Of a DNA stretch of 29,152 nucleotides, positions 8,297-18,300 are shown in pieces (positions within the stretch are counted from its first letter, which is position 1; the number at the start of each line of letters is the position of its first letter). Position numbers and translations under genes: made by a program. This DNA is from a virus. The stretch is from positions 1 through 29,152 of IMG/VR virus record IMGVR_UViG_3300044641_001690; one strand, 5' to 3'. The notes under the pieces are model-generated. The model was not told the origin of the DNA. It was given only the letters and a program-made list of their open reading frames with translations, and did not search any database.

Positions 8297-8487
8297 TGGC
8301 TAACATGGAAGACGAATACCAAGGACAAGGCGGCACCTACCTCTTTGATCCCAAAACCGGCAAACGGAAGCTCATCGAGCGGACAGAGCCGGCCACTCCC
8401 TCTGAACCCCAAGCCGAGGAACTGAGCGATGGCTCTGACACGCAAAAGACTGATCCAGGTCAAAAAGGAATCCACCTACGGGACTGA
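8296..8487 (+). CDS. Small tail-region protein (63 aa), unknown
   Basis: Starts at ATG 8296 in a TGATG overlap with the previous stop. The middle reads GTYLFDPKTGKRKLIERTEPATP, a pattern I have seen in small proteins just before tail tube genes. The final third is polar and probably disordered and overlaps the tail tube start by 59 bp in another frame. Function unknown; it could be an accessory protein of tube assembly. The overlap keeps some doubt about its true end. Confidence 0.5.
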   Translation: MANMEDEYQGQGGTYLFDPKTGKRKLIERTEPATPSEPQAEELSDGSDTQKTDPGQKGIHLRD

Positions 8488-9358
8488 CAGCACCCCGGCG
8501 GGGACTGATGCCCTGCTGGTGCGCAACCTGGAGATCACGCCCATCGAGGCTGATGTTGTCAGCCGCGATCTGATCCGCCCCTACCTTGGCAACAGCCCGC
8601 AGCTGCTGGCCAACACGCGCGTGAGCCTCACCTTCCAGGTGGAGCTGGCGGGCTCCGGCACTGCCGGCACTGCGCCTCGCTACGGCGCCATCCTGCAGGC
8701 TTGTGGCTTGTCTGAGACGGTCGTGGCCAGCACCAGCGTCACCTACGCGCCGGTGAGCAGCGCCTTCAGTTCTGCGACGATCTACTTCAACAACGACGGC
8801 ATCCGCCACATCCTGACGGGCTGTCGCGGCACGTTCACCCTGAACGCCGAGGTGGGACAGATCCCCACGATCGACTTCACGATGGTGGGCGTTTACAACG
8901 CACCAACCGACACGGCGCTGCCAGCTACCACCTACAGCGCTCAGGCCAGCCCCTTGGTCTTCAAGCAGGGCAACACCTCCGCCTTCCAGTTCTTCAGCTA
9001 CGCCGGTTGCCTCCAGTCGGTCAGCTTCGACATCGCCAACGAGACGGTTTATCGCGAGCTGGTCGGCTGCACCAAGGAGGTGCTGATCACCAACCGTGCG
9101 CCCAACGGCACGGTGATGATCGAAGCGGTGGCGCTGGCCACGAAGGACTATTTCAACATCGCCCAGACCGAGACCACCGGCAACCTCACGTTCCTGCATG
9201 GCACCACCGCTGGCAACCGTGTCACCCTCACAGCTGGCCAGTGCGACATCAGCAACCCCACCTACGGGGATCAGGATGGCGTGCAAATGCTCAACATCCC
9301 CTACGTTGCGGTGCCGACCACGGCCGGCAATGATGAAGTGAGCCTCGCTTTCACCTAA
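8429..9358 (+). CDS. Major tail tube protein (gpV equivalent)
   Basis: A 309-aa beta-rich protein that should polymerise into hexameric rings forming the tail tube. The N-terminus (KRLIQVKKESTYGTD, then ALLVRNLEITPIEADVVSRDLIRPYLGN) matches the tube proteins of many siphophages that start with a long strand-loop-strand. It lies between the tail terminator and the chaperone pair G/G-T, which is the conserved place for this gene. An AAGGAG sequence after its stop serves the next gene. Confidence 0.8.
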   Translation: MALTRKRLIQVKKESTYGTDSTPAGTDALLVRNLEITPIEADVVSRDLIRPYLGNSPQLLANTRVSLTFQVELAGSGTAGTAPRYGAILQACGLSETVVASTSVTYAPVSSAFSSATIYFNNDGIRHILTGCRGTFTLNAEVGQIPTIDFTMVGVYNAPTDTALPATTYSAQASPLVFKQGNTSAFQFFSYAGCLQSVSFDIANETVYRELVGCTKEVLITNRAPNGTVMIEAVALATKDYFNIAQTETTGNLTFLHGTTAGNRVTLTAGQCDISNPTYGDQDGVQMLNIPYVAVPTTAGNDEVSLAFT

Positions 9359-9371
9359 AGGAGCACCCTGC

Positions 9372-9731
9372 ATGGCGTTTGTCCTCAAGCAGTCCGACAC
9401 CTACGTCTGGCCGGTCACCTTTGACATCCCCGTCGATGGTGGCCGGCATGAACGGCAAACATTCGACGGTGAGTTCAAGCGCCACCCGCAGAGCAAAATC
9501 GGCCCAATGGTGGCTGAGCTGCAGAAGCTGGAGGATCTAGGCGATCTGGACCGCATCACCGAGATGGCCGCCGAGCTGCTGGTCGGCTGGTCCGGCGTAA
9601 CCGGTGACGACGGCAAGGAGATCCCCTTCAGCCAGAAGGCACTGCAGCAAATGCTGGAGGTGCCATTCCTCGCGGTCGCAGTGCTGAAGGCCTACATGGA
9701 CAGCATCAAGGGAGCCAAGAGAAAAAACTGA
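9372..9731 (+). CDS. Tail assembly chaperone, gpG-like
   Basis: A 119-aa helical protein (MVAELQKLEDLGDLDRITEMAAELLVGW), preceded by AAGGAG 11 nt before the ATG. In lambda-like phages gpG and its frameshifted form gpGT coat the tape measure and recruit tube subunits, and are absent from the finished virion. The last codons are AGA AAA AAC and then TGA, so a slippery heptamer A AAA AAC sits in correct phase at the very end of the gene, as expected for a G protein. Confidence 0.85.
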   Translation: MAFVLKQSDTYVWPVTFDIPVDGGRHERQTFDGEFKRHPQSKIGPMVAELQKLEDLGDLDRITEMAAELLVGWSGVTGDDGKEIPFSQKALQQMLEVPFLAVAVLKAYMDSIKGAKRKN

Positions 9732-10048
9732 CAGAGGCCGCCGAGCATTGGGCCGGCGGCGGTGTGGTGGATGAAACCGACGCAGACGCAGCAGCGCTGG
9801 GCATCGTGATGCCTGAGCAGCCGCGTGAAGACTTTGAGGTGTGGGAGGAGAACTGGCCGGTGGTCGAGATGTTCCTGCGCGTCCAGACGCAATGGCGCAC
9901 GACGATGAACGGCGTGCTGGGGCTCGACTATGGAGCAGTGGCGTGGCTCTTTATGATGTACGAAGTGAAAGACCAGCGCGCGCTCCTGGAGGACCTGCAG
10001 GTGATGGAGGCAGCGGCGATGGCCACCATTAACAGCCGGAGCAGCTGA
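9372..10048 (+). CDS. Tail assembly chaperone G-T frameshift product
   Basis: Produced by joining 9372..9728 to 9728..10048 through a -1 shift, giving about 225 aa (119 from G plus 106). After the slip the frame reads LTEAAEHWAGGG and runs into the 94-aa segment that begins with an in-frame ATG at 9764 (MVDETDADAAALGI). The T part has WPVVEMFLRVQTQWR and LGLDYGAVAWLFMMYEV, like the DUF1799-type T domains of lambda-like phages, which bind the tail tube protein. No ribosome site precedes ATG 9764, so T alone is unlikely. The stop overlaps the tape measure start (TGATG). Confidence 0.85.
9722..9760 (+). promoter_or_regulatory. Programmed -1 ribosomal frameshift signal
   Basis: The slippery heptamer A AAA AAC (9722-9728) is in X XXY YYZ phase relative to the G gene. 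The zero-frame stop TGA follows at once (9729-9731). Eight bases after the heptamer starts a perfect 7-bp G/C stem, GCCGCCG (9737-9743) with CGGCGGC (9754-9760), and a 10-nt loop. Slip site, spacer and stem all fit the standard arrangement. Confidence 0.85.
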
Positions 10049-12306
10049 TGAACCTCGACGCGCTGCTGAAGATCAAGGCGGTTGTTTCGGGCGAGGAAGC
10101 AATCCGCCGGCTCGGCAACTCCATGCAGGGGCTGCAGGGCAAGGCCAAGAATGCCGCGCTGGGCTTCAACAGCCTGAAAGGCGCGGTGGCTGGCTTCGGT
10201 GCAGCAATCGCCGGAAGCGCGATCGTCGGCGGGCTGACGGCTGTCGTTAAGAAGTCGATCGACGCCGGCGATGAGCTGTTCAATTTGCAGGCCAAGACCG
10301 GCGTGGCAGCCAACGCGCTGATTGGCATCGGCAACGCTGCCAAGCTGGCCGACGTGGACATGGGCACGCTGAGCAAGGGGCTCAACAAGCTCAACGTGAA
10401 CCTGGTCAAAGCAGCCGAGGGCAATGATGCGCTGGCCAGCAATTTCAAGCGGCTCGGCGTTGATGTGAAGGACGCCAACGGTCAGGTGGTGCCAGCCGAC
10501 AAGGCGCTAAAGCAAATCGCTGATCGCTTTGCTGACATGCCAGATGGTGCGCAGAAAGCGGCCGCGGCGGTTGCGCTATTCGGCAAGTCCGGCGCAGACC
10601 TGATTCCGTTGCTGAACGAAGGCGCAGCCAGCATGGAGCGGTTCACCTACAAGGTGGGCGAAGACTTTGCTGCGCGATCGGATCTGTTCAATGACACGAT
10701 CACCGAGTTCGGCATCAAGACGCAGGGCTTCGGGCTGGAGCTGACCGACGCGCTGCTGCCGGCGTTGCAGTCGATCCTTGAGGTGTTTGGCGATCTGTTC
10801 GACACCGAGCAGGATTGGTCGGCGCTGTTTGAGGTCATCAAGTTTGGCCTGCGTTCAGTCGCGACCGTGATCTACGCCACCATCAAGCTGGTGGATGTGG
10901 CCATCAAGAACCTGGTGGCGTTCTTCGATGCCGTCGGGAAGGCGCTGCAAGGTGACTTTGAGGGCGCCTATGGGGTGGTGCAGAACCGGATTGGCGGGCT
11001 GCTGGAGCAGGCGCGCCGCGACTTTGCCCAGATCCAGAAGATCTGGACCGACTCCCCCTCACCCGGCACCGGTCGCCGCACCCGTGGCCGCAACATGGCA
11101 CTGGACACTGGCGACGCAGACAGGGGTGCGGCTGCTGCATCGCGGCGTGCGGAGGCTGAGCGCAAGCGCGCGGAGGCTGAGCGCAAGCGCGCCGCGACAG
11201 AACTAGAAAACACGCTGCAAGATCTCAACGACTTCTATCGAGACATCAATGACGAAATCAAATCAACACGTCTAGGACTGCAAGGCATTGGCGCCAGCGC
11301 AACGGACGCCGTTGGCAACGCGTTTCAAGCAGATCTAAACGCGATTGAAAGCAGTCAAGCAGGATTGATCGAAAAAGCCGACGAGCTATCGGCAAAACTT
11401 GGAATTAGTCTTGAAAACGTAAGGGCGAAACTCAAAGAGCTTGGCGAGGTAAAGACCCAACAAGCCGTAGCGGCCCGCGATCAATCGCTCAAGGACTTGC
11501 TGCCCAGCCTTGAGGAGTACGACGCCAAGATCGCAGAGGTCACCCGCGGCAAAACCGAACTGACCGAGCTGGAGAAGCTGAACGCCGAGGTGAACCTGCT
11601 GCAGCTCGACATTCTCGCCCAGACCAATCCAGCACTGGCTGAGCATGTGCGCCTGCTCCGCGAGCGCGCGGCGGCGCTGGATGCGGCCACCGAAAAGCAA
11701 AAGAAAGACAGCGAGTCAATCGGTGCTGGTATCAAGGATCGCCTGCAGGACTACTACAACAGCGTGAAGGATCTGGGCGGCGCCATTGGCGAGGCCGTGG
11801 TCAGCGGTCTGCAAGGGCTGGAGGATCGACTGACGGAGTTCGTCACTACCGGTAAAGCCAATTTCAAAGACTTGGCACGCTCGATCCTCACCGACCTGGC
11901 GCGCATCGCATTGCGGGCGGCGATCATCACCCCAATCGTGAAGGCACTGGGCGGCATGTTCCCCGGCTTTGCCTTTGCCAACGGCGGCATCATGACCGGC
12001 GACGGTCCGGTGCCGTTGAAGAAGTACGCCAACGGCGGCATTGCCACCTCGCCCCAGCTGGCGCTCTACGGCGAGGGATCCAAGCCCGAGGCCTATGTGC
12101 CCCTGCCCGACGGCCGGCGGATCCCCGTGGCAATGCAAGGCGGCGGTGGCGGCAACACCACCGTGAACGTGTCAGTCGATGCCAAGGGCAGCCAAGTGCA
12201 GGGCAACAGCGGCCAGGGCGAGCAGCTGGGCCGTGCCATTTCGCAGGCGGTGCAGGCAGAATTGATCAAGCAACGGCGGCCCGGCGGCCTGCTGGCGGCG
12301 GCTTAA
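10048..12306 (+). CDS. Tail tape measure protein (gpH-like)
   Basis: A 752-aa protein. The N-terminus has the tape-measure pattern LGFNSLKGAVAGFGAAIAGSAIVGGL, then SIDAGDELFNLQAKTGV and ALFGKSGADLIPLLN. Residues ~365-560 are a long coiled coil rich in Arg/Lys/Glu, including a duplicated AEAERKR. The C-terminus resembles lambda-family tape measures (NFKDLARSILTDLARIALR, FANGGIM, YANGGIA, EAYVPLPDGRRIPV). At the usual ~1.5 angstroms per residue this predicts a tail of about 110 nm. Nucleotides ~11198-11480 are visibly richer in A and T and use codons (CTA, AAA, GAA, GGA) rare in the rest of the gene. Confidence 0.93.
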   Translation: MNLDALLKIKAVVSGEEAIRRLGNSMQGLQGKAKNAALGFNSLKGAVAGFGAAIAGSAIVGGLTAVVKKSIDAGDELFNLQAKTGVAANALIGIGNAAKLADVDMGTLSKGLNKLNVNLVKAAEGNDALASNFKRLGVDVKDANGQVVPADKALKQIADRFADMPDGAQKAAAAVALFGKSGADLIPLLNEGAASMERFTYKVGEDFAARSDLFNDTITEFGIKTQGFGLELTDALLPALQSILEVFGDLFDTEQDWSALFEVIKFGLRSVATVIYATIKLVDVAIKNLVAFFDAVGKALQGDFEGAYGVVQNRIGGLLEQARRDFAQIQKIWTDSPSPGTGRRTRGRNMALDTGDADRGAAAASRRAEAERKRAEAERKRAATELENTLQDLNDFYRDINDEIKSTRLGLQGIGASATDAVGNAFQADLNAIESSQAGLIEKADELSAKLGISLENVRAKLKELGEVKTQQAVAARDQSLKDLLPSLEEYDAKIAEVTRGKTELTELEKLNAEVNLLQLDILAQTNPALAEHVRLLRERAAALDAATEKQKKDSESIGAGIKDRLQDYYNSVKDLGGAIGEAVVSGLQGLEDRLTEFVTTGKANFKDLARSILTDLARIALRAAIITPIVKALGGMFPGFAFANGGIMTGDGPVPLKKYANGGIATSPQLALYGEGSKPEAYVPLPDGRRIPVAMQGGGGGNTTVNVSVDAKGSQVQGNSGQGEQLGRAISQAVQAELIKQRRPGGLLAAA
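11149..11190 (+). repeat. Tandem 21-bp duplication in the tape measure gene
   Basis: Two perfect 21-bp copies lie head to tail (11149-11169, 11170-11190) in frame, encoding AEAERKR twice. Heptad-sized duplications like this change coiled-coil length and so could change tail length. Confidence 0.9.
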
Positions 12307-12309
12307 CCC

Positions 12310-12645
12310 ATGGCGACCTTCACCTACACCCCGAGCTTCCAGGCAACCGAGAGCAGTAAGCCTCGCGTGCGCAAGTTTGCCGCTGGCGACGGCTACGAGC
12401 AGCGGGTGCGCTTTGGCCTGAACACCGATCCGAAGGAATGGACGCTGACCTTCGCCAATCGCACCGACACCGAACGGGAAAACATCCTCGCGTTTCTTGA
12501 GGCACGGGCCGGCGTGGAGGCGTTTGACTGGACCCCGCCCCGCGGCGCCGCTGGCAAGTTCGTTTGCGAGGAGTGGCAGACCACGCTCAGCAACTGCAAC
12601 AACAACCAAATCCAGGCCACCTTCCGCGAGGTGTTTGAGGTCTGA
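12310..12645 (+). CDS. Minor tail protein M-like
   Basis: A 111-aa protein matching the gpM family of tail-tip proteins: an N-terminal TFTYTPSFQATESSKPRV, a central WTLTFANRTDTERENILAFLEARAGVEAFDWTPPRG, then C-terminal strands ending FREVFEV. The segment FDWTPP is characteristic. It acts after the tape measure in assembly of the tail tip. Its TGA overlaps the ATG of the next gene. Confidence 0.85.
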   Translation: MATFTYTPSFQATESSKPRVRKFAAGDGYEQRVRFGLNTDPKEWTLTFANRTDTERENILAFLEARAGVEAFDWTPPRGAAGKFVCEEWQTTLSNCNNNQIQATFREVFEV

Positions 12646-14036
12646 TGGCTGTTCCGTTTTCTGAACTCCAGGCCGTAGCGCCCAGCGCAATCATCGAGCT
12701 GTTTGAACTGGAGCTGACCGCTGCGCTCCATGGCTTCAGTGAGATCTATCGCTTCCACGCTGGCACCAGCCTGAACAGCAACGGCGAGCTGGTTTGGGCC
12801 GGGAACAGCTACATGAGATTCCCGGTTGAGGCGGATGGCTTTGAATACAGCGGCCAAGGGCAGCTGCCGCGGCCAAAGTTGCGCGTGAGCAACATCCTCG
12901 GCACCATCACCGCGATCCTGGTCAACCTGCCGGACGGCTTGGAAGGCGCCAAGGTGACGCGCATCCGCACGTTGGCGCGTTATCTCGATGCGGTGAACTT
13001 CCCCGGCAGCGTGAACCCCTATGGCACGCCGGACCCGACCGCCGAGTTCCCGCGGGAGATCTTCTACGTCGATCGCAAGTCGGTTGAGACCCGCGAGCTG
13101 GTGGAGTTTGAGCTGGCAGCAGCGTTCGACCTCACCGGCGTGCGCGCACCCAAGCGGCAGTGCATCGCCAACATTTGCCAGTGGGTCTACCGCTCGGCTG
13201 AGTGCAGTTACACCGGCGGCGCCTACTACGACAGCAACGATCAGCCGGCAACATCCGCGGCGGCTGATGTCTGCGGCAAGCGGCTGAGCAGCTGTGAGGC
13301 GCGGTTTGAGCTTTACACCCGCACCGGCACGGTGACGGCTGGCAGCAACATCATGACGCTGGCAAGCACGCTCTCGATTCAACCAGGTGAACCGGTGCGC
13401 GGGTGGGGTTTACCTGCTGGCACTACGGTCGCAGCAGTGCCCAGCTCCACAACGCTCCAGCTCAGCGCCAATTCCAACGCCAGCTCAGTTGTCACTGTCA
13501 CCGGCACGCCATCCGCGACCGATGCGTTCATGACGGTCAGCAGCAGCACCGGCATCCAAGTGGGGCACTATGTCAGCGGCCCGCTGATGAACGGCGCAAC
13601 GGTCACCGGCATCTCCGGGACCACGATCTTTCTCAGCCAGCGGCCTTTCAGCATTGTGAAGGCTGGCACCTATCGCAACGTGATTGGCGACGATTACATC
13701 GACATCCCCAGCGGCACTGCAGGCATCAGCGTCGGGATGTACGCCTTCGGATCGTTTGCGGTTTACAAGCCGGTGGTGGTGGTTAACGCCAGCGACGTGC
13801 GGATCGACACCGTGACCACAATCAAAGAGCTGTACAAAGATTTGCAACAGTTCACCCTCGGCCTTGCCTTTGGCAAGAGCACCCTCGCGGGATCACCTGT
13901 CACGGCCTATTTCGTGCCGGCCAGCCCCGGCGCTGCCACCTATACCTTCAGCGCCAACCAGACCTACTCCTTCCGCGATCCGAACGCAGTGCTGCCGTTT
14001 GGCAGCTTCCCAGGCGTTGGAGCATACACAGCATGA
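12645..14036 (+). CDS. Minor tail protein L-like, with a large inserted domain
   Basis: A 463-aa protein, about twice the ~230 aa of lambda gpL. Residues 1-221 follow the family, with [16 protein letters not shown] and [11 protein letters not shown] cysteine cluster (Cys173, 178, 187, 210, 217) lies in a [16 protein letters not shown] context; lambda gpL uses such cysteines for an iron-sulphur cluster. The family's usual ending (LPFGGFPG) appears here only at 450-457 (LPFGSFPGV). Residues ~222-443 are inserted between: Ser/Thr/Gly-rich beta repeats such as [19 protein letters not shown] and [19 protein letters not shown], like phage fibre stalk repeats. It sits at the tail tip and its end overlaps K by 4 bp. 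Confidence 0.85.
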   Translation: MAVPFSELQAVAPSAIIELFELELTAALHGFSEIYRFHAGTSLNSNGELVWAGNSYMRFPVEADGFEYSGQGQLPRPKLRVSNILGTITAILVNLPDGLEGAKVTRIRTLARYLDAVNFPGSVNPYGTPDPTAEFPREIFYVDRKSVETRELVEFELAAAFDLTGVRAPKRQCIANICQWVYRSAECSYTGGAYYDSNDQPATSAAADVCGKRLSSCEARFELYTRTGTVTAGSNIMTLASTLSIQPGEPVRGWGLPAGTTVAAVPSSTTLQLSANSNASSVVTVTGTPSATDAFMTVSSSTGIQVGHYVSGPLMNGATVTGISGTTIFLSQRPFSIVKAGTYRNVIGDDYIDIPSGTAGISVGMYAFGSFAVYKPVVVVNASDVRIDTVTTIKELYKDLQQFTLGLAFGKSTLAGSPVTAYFVPASPGAATYTFSANQTYSFRDPNAVLPFGSFPGVGAYTA

Positions 14037-14737
14037 GGAAGTGGCAGGCTGACGCGCTGACGCACGCCAAGGCCGAAGACCCGCGGGAGGCCTGCGGCCT
14101 GCTGGTGGTTGTCAAAGGTCGCCGCCGTTACTGGCCGTGTCGCAACCTCGCCACCACACCGCTCGATCAGTTCATCATGGATCCGGCGGACTATGCCGCG
14201 GCCGAGGATGCGGGCGAGATCCTAGCGGTGGTCCACAGCCATCCCATCAGCCCGCCGGCGCCCAGCCAGGCCGATCTGGTGCAGTGCGAGCGGACCGGGC
14301 TGGAGTGGCACATCGTCAACCCCAAGACCGAGCAGTGGGGCGGATGCCAACCCACCGGCTACAAGGCGCCGCTGATCGGCCGCCAGTGGGTGTGGGGCAT
14401 CACCGACTGCTGGAGCCTGGCGCGCGATTGGTACGCCGAGCGAGGGCTGATGCTGCGCGACTGGGAGCGGCCGGTGACGCCGGAGGAGTTCGTCGACAGC
14501 CCGATGTTCGATCACTGCTGGAAGGAGACCGGCTTCCGCGAGTTGGAGGAGGAGGAAGAGCTGGAGCCCGGCGACCTGCTGCTGATGTCGCTCAACTCGC
14601 GCGGCCTCAACCACTGCGCCGTCTACCTGGGTGACCAACTGGTGCTGCACCACCTACAGCGGCGCCTAAGCAGCCGGGATCTCTATGGCGGGTGGCTCTT
14701 AAAATGCACAGGAAGGAGGCTCCGCCATGCTTCGTAA
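14033..14737 (+). CDS. Tail assembly protein K-like: JAMM metallopeptidase plus NlpC/P60 peptidase
   Basis: A 234-aa two-domain protein. Residues 1-~110 are a JAMM/MPN domain with Glu19, His68-Ser-His70-Pro, Ser78 and Asp81 in the HxHx7SxxD arrangement. Residues ~115-234 are NlpC/P60-like, with Cys126 in [11 protein letters not shown] and His194 in LNHCAVYLG. Lambda gpK has the same two domains and is thought to process tail-tip proteins or peptidoglycan. All visible catalytic residues are intact. It overlaps L (ATGA) and the following I gene by 11 bp. Confidence 0.88.
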   Translation: MRKWQADALTHAKAEDPREACGLLVVVKGRRRYWPCRNLATTPLDQFIMDPADYAAAEDAGEILAVVHSHPISPPAPSQADLVQCERTGLEWHIVNPKTEQWGGCQPTGYKAPLIGRQWVWGITDCWSLARDWYAERGLMLRDWERPVTPEEFVDSPMFDHCWKETGFRELEEEEELEPGDLLLMSLNSRGLNHCAVYLGDQLVLHHLQRRLSSRDLYGGWLLKCTGRRLRHAS

Positions 14738-15308
14738 GATCCGGCTCTATGGAGCGCTCGCCAAATTCATCGGCAAGCGGGTGCTGAAGGCTGAGGTGGC
14801 AACCGCAGCGGAGGCCGTGCGGTTTCTCGTCGCCAACTTCCCCGAGGTTGAACGGCACATGGCGGACCGTTACTACAAGGTGATGGTGGGCGAGCAGCAC
14901 ATCATGCTCAACGAGCTGCACTATCCAGCCGGCCAGCAAGAGATCAAGATCATCCCGATGGTGGCAGGTTCCGGTCCGCTGATCGCCATCCCAATCGGCG
15001 CGTTGCTGATCGGCGCCGGTGCGGTGGGTGTTGGCGCTGGCATCACCATCGCGGGCGTGGCGCTGAGCACCATCCTGTTCGGCGTCGGCATCAGCTTGGT
15101 GCTGGGCGGCGTGGCGCAGCTGCTGACACCCACGCCAAAGGTCCTTACCGGTGGCGACACCGAGCAGGATCCGCGCAAGTCATACAGCTTCAGCGGGATT
15201 CAGAACACCAGCCGCCAAGGCACGCCGGTGCCGATTGTCTACGGTGAAACCATCGTTGGCTCGATCGTGATCTCTGCCGGCATCGACACCGTGCAGGTGA
15301 TGGCATGA
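14727..15308 (+). CDS. Tail assembly protein I-like
   Basis: A 193-aa protein. The N-terminal ~85 residues look like the ubiquitin-like fold of gpI ([32 protein letters not shown]). A long Gly/Ala/Ile-rich hydrophobic stretch follows (residues ~90-135), then [18 protein letters not shown] at the end, as in lambda gpI. GGAGG precedes the start inside the end of K. It works with K and J in building the tail tip and is not expected in the finished particle. The stop overlaps J (ATGA). Confidence 0.85.
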   Translation: MLRKIRLYGALAKFIGKRVLKAEVATAAEAVRFLVANFPEVERHMADRYYKVMVGEQHIMLNELHYPAGQQEIKIIPMVAGSGPLIAIPIGALLIGAGAVGVGAGITIAGVALSTILFGVGISLVLGGVAQLLTPTPKVLTGGDTEQDPRKSYSFSGIQNTSRQGTPVPIVYGETIVGSIVISAGIDTVQVMA

Positions 15309-18300
15309 CCGACCTGATCCGCGGAGCTGGCGGCGGCGGCGGCGGCAAGGGCGGCGGCGGCGGACAGTACACGCCGACCACCGCCAAGGATGGGCTCGAC
15401 TCGACGCAATACGCGCAGCTGATCGACCTGCTCAGCGAAGGCGAGATCGAAGGCCTCAAGAATGGCCTGCAGTCGATCTACATCAACGACACCCCGCTCC
15501 AGAACCCGAACGGCAGCCTCAACTTTCAGGACGTCGCGGTTTACACCCGCAATGGCACCCAAGACCAGAGCATCATCCCGCTGGCGGCAGACATCGAGGA
15601 CGAGGTTCCGGTGGGTGTCACGGTGCTGCAAGCGCTGCCGGTGGTGCGCACCATCACCGACCCCAATGCCGATGCCGCGCGCATCACCATCACGGTGCCG
15701 CAGCTACAACGCTTCACCGACAAGGGCGACATCCTCGGCGCCAGCGTGCGGCTCCAGATCGCCGTGCAATACAACGGCGGTGGCTACACCAACGTGGTCG
15801 ATGACACGATTTCAGGCCGCACTGGTGACCCGTATCAGCGGGACTATGTGCTGACGTTCAGCGCACCGCCACCGGTCGACATCCGCGTGACGCGGGTGAC
15901 GCTCGACAGCACCGACCCAAAGCTGACCGATCTGTTCAACTGGACCAGCTACACCGAGATCGTGCGTGCGCGGCTGCGCTATCCCAACAGCGCACTGGTT
16001 GGGATGCGCGTCGATGCACGGCAGTTCTCCAGCATCCCCAGCCGCAGCTACCTGATCCGCGGCATCAAGGTTCGGATCCCATCCAATGCAACGGTGGATC
16101 AAGCCAATGGCCGCCTGGTCTATGCCGGCATCTGGAACGGCACTTTCGGCGCTGCGCAGTGGTGCTCGGATCCCGCTTGGGTGCTGTGGGACCTGTTGAC
16201 TTCGAAGCGCTACGGCTTTGGCGATCACATCCAGGCAGCGATGCTCGACAAGTGGGCGTTCTATGCAGCCAGCCGCTACGCCTCCGATTTGGTGCCCGAC
16301 GGCTTTGGTGGCCTTGAGCCGCGCTTCTCCTGCAACGTGAACATCCAGACGCAGGAGGACGCCTACAAGCTCATCAACGATCTTTCTTCAGTGTTCCGGG
16401 CGATGCCCTACTGGAGCACCGGTGCGCTCACCGTCAGCCAAGACGCGCCTGGAGATCCGGCCTACCTGTTCACGCTGGCGAACGTTTCCGAGGAAGGCTT
16501 CACCTATCAGTCCAGCAGCCAGAAGACTCGCCCGACCGTGGCGATCGTCAGCTATCTGGACCTGACTAGCCGCGAGATCGCCTACGAGGCCGTCGAGGAC
16601 CAGGCCGCTATTGCCAAATACGGCGTGGTCACCACGCAGATCTCGGCCTTTGCCTGCACGTCTCGCGGCCAAGCGGCGCGGATGGGCGAGTGGCTGCTCT
16701 ACGCCGAGCAATACGAGAGCGAGGTGATTAGCTTCACCACCTCGATCGACGCAGGCGTGATCGTCCGGCCAGGGCAGATCATTGAGGTGGCAGATCCACT
16801 GCGCGCTTCATCACGCCGCGGTGGGCGCATTGTCTCGGCAACGGTCAACGCCGTCACAGTGGACGATGCGACCGGGCTGGCGGCTGTGGCTACCGCCACC
16901 CTGTCGGTGGTGTTGCCAGACGGGACCGTTGAAAGCCGTGGCGTGGTCAGCATCGCCGGCAACGTGATCAACGTGGCCACGCCGTTCACCGCTGCGGCCA
17001 ATGCGAACAGCGTTTGGATCTTTCAGACCAGCGACATCCAAGCCTCCACCTGGCGGGTGTTGGCGGTGCAGGAGCAGGAAGGCTGCCAGTACCTCGTCAA
17101 CGCGCTGGCTTATGACTCCAGCAAGTACGCCTACATCGAGCGCGACCGTCCGCTGCAGCCGCGCGACACCACCAACCTCAACATCATCCCGGAGCCTCCC
17201 TCCAACCTGCAGGCCATCGAGGCGCTGTACGAAAGCAGCGGCCGTGCATTGGCCAAGCTGGTGGTCAGCTGGCAGCCCGTGGTCGGCGTCACCCAGTACC
17301 GCATCCGTTGGCGCCAGCAGAACGGCAACTGGAACGTCGAGATTGTCGAGCGGCCGGACTATGACATCTTCGACACCGGCGAGGCGCTCTACGAGATCGA
17401 GGTCTACAGCCTGAACGCAGCGCTACGGCAGTCGACTGAGCCGGCCACGTTGTCGATCAGCGCCTTCGGCAAGACCGCTCCACCGGCCACAGTTGCCGGG
17501 CTGTCGCTGATCCCGATCGACGAAGCCAGCGCCATCTTGAGCTGGACCCGTAGCGAGGAGCTGGACGTGCTGCTCGGCGGCAAGGTGTTGATCCGTCACA
17601 ACGTCGCCATGGTCGGCGCGCTGTGGGAGGAGAGCCAGGAGATCGTGGCTGCTGCTGCCGGCAGCCAAACCCAGAAGCAGGTGCCGCTGCTGGAAGGTAC
17701 CTATCTGGTGAAGTTCGAGGACGACGGCGGTCGCCGCAGCTTGAGCCCTGCCACGATCGTGGTAGACCTGCCAACCCCGCAGCCACGGCTGCTGGTGCAG
17801 ACCTACGCCGAGGATCTGGAAAGCCCGCCATTCAACGGCAACTACACCGACATGTTCTATGTCACCGGCGTGGCCGAGCTGGATGGCGCCAGCGGCATCT
17901 TGCTCAGTGGCGGAGAGGCAGTGGACTCAATGGCGCTCGATGACAACTGGGACGCGCTGGCCTCAATCGACAGCGTGGGAGGCGTGCTGAGCACCGGCGA
18001 GTATGAGTTCGGGTCCACCTACAGCTTCCCCGGCGTGTTCGATTGCAACATGCGCCGGCGACTGATCTCCTTCCCGTACATACCCGGCGACTTCTGGGAC
18101 GACAAGTTCGACCTGATCGACACCTGGGACCTGATCGACGGCACCGGCGGCGACCGGGTAAACGCGCTCACCTATGTGCGCACCACCCAGGACGACCCGA
18201 GCGGCACACCGGTCTGGGGCGAGTGGCGGGAGTTCAGCAACGCGATCGTCCGCGGCCGTGGCTTCCAGTTCAAGACCATCGCCACCAGCACCGACCCGAC

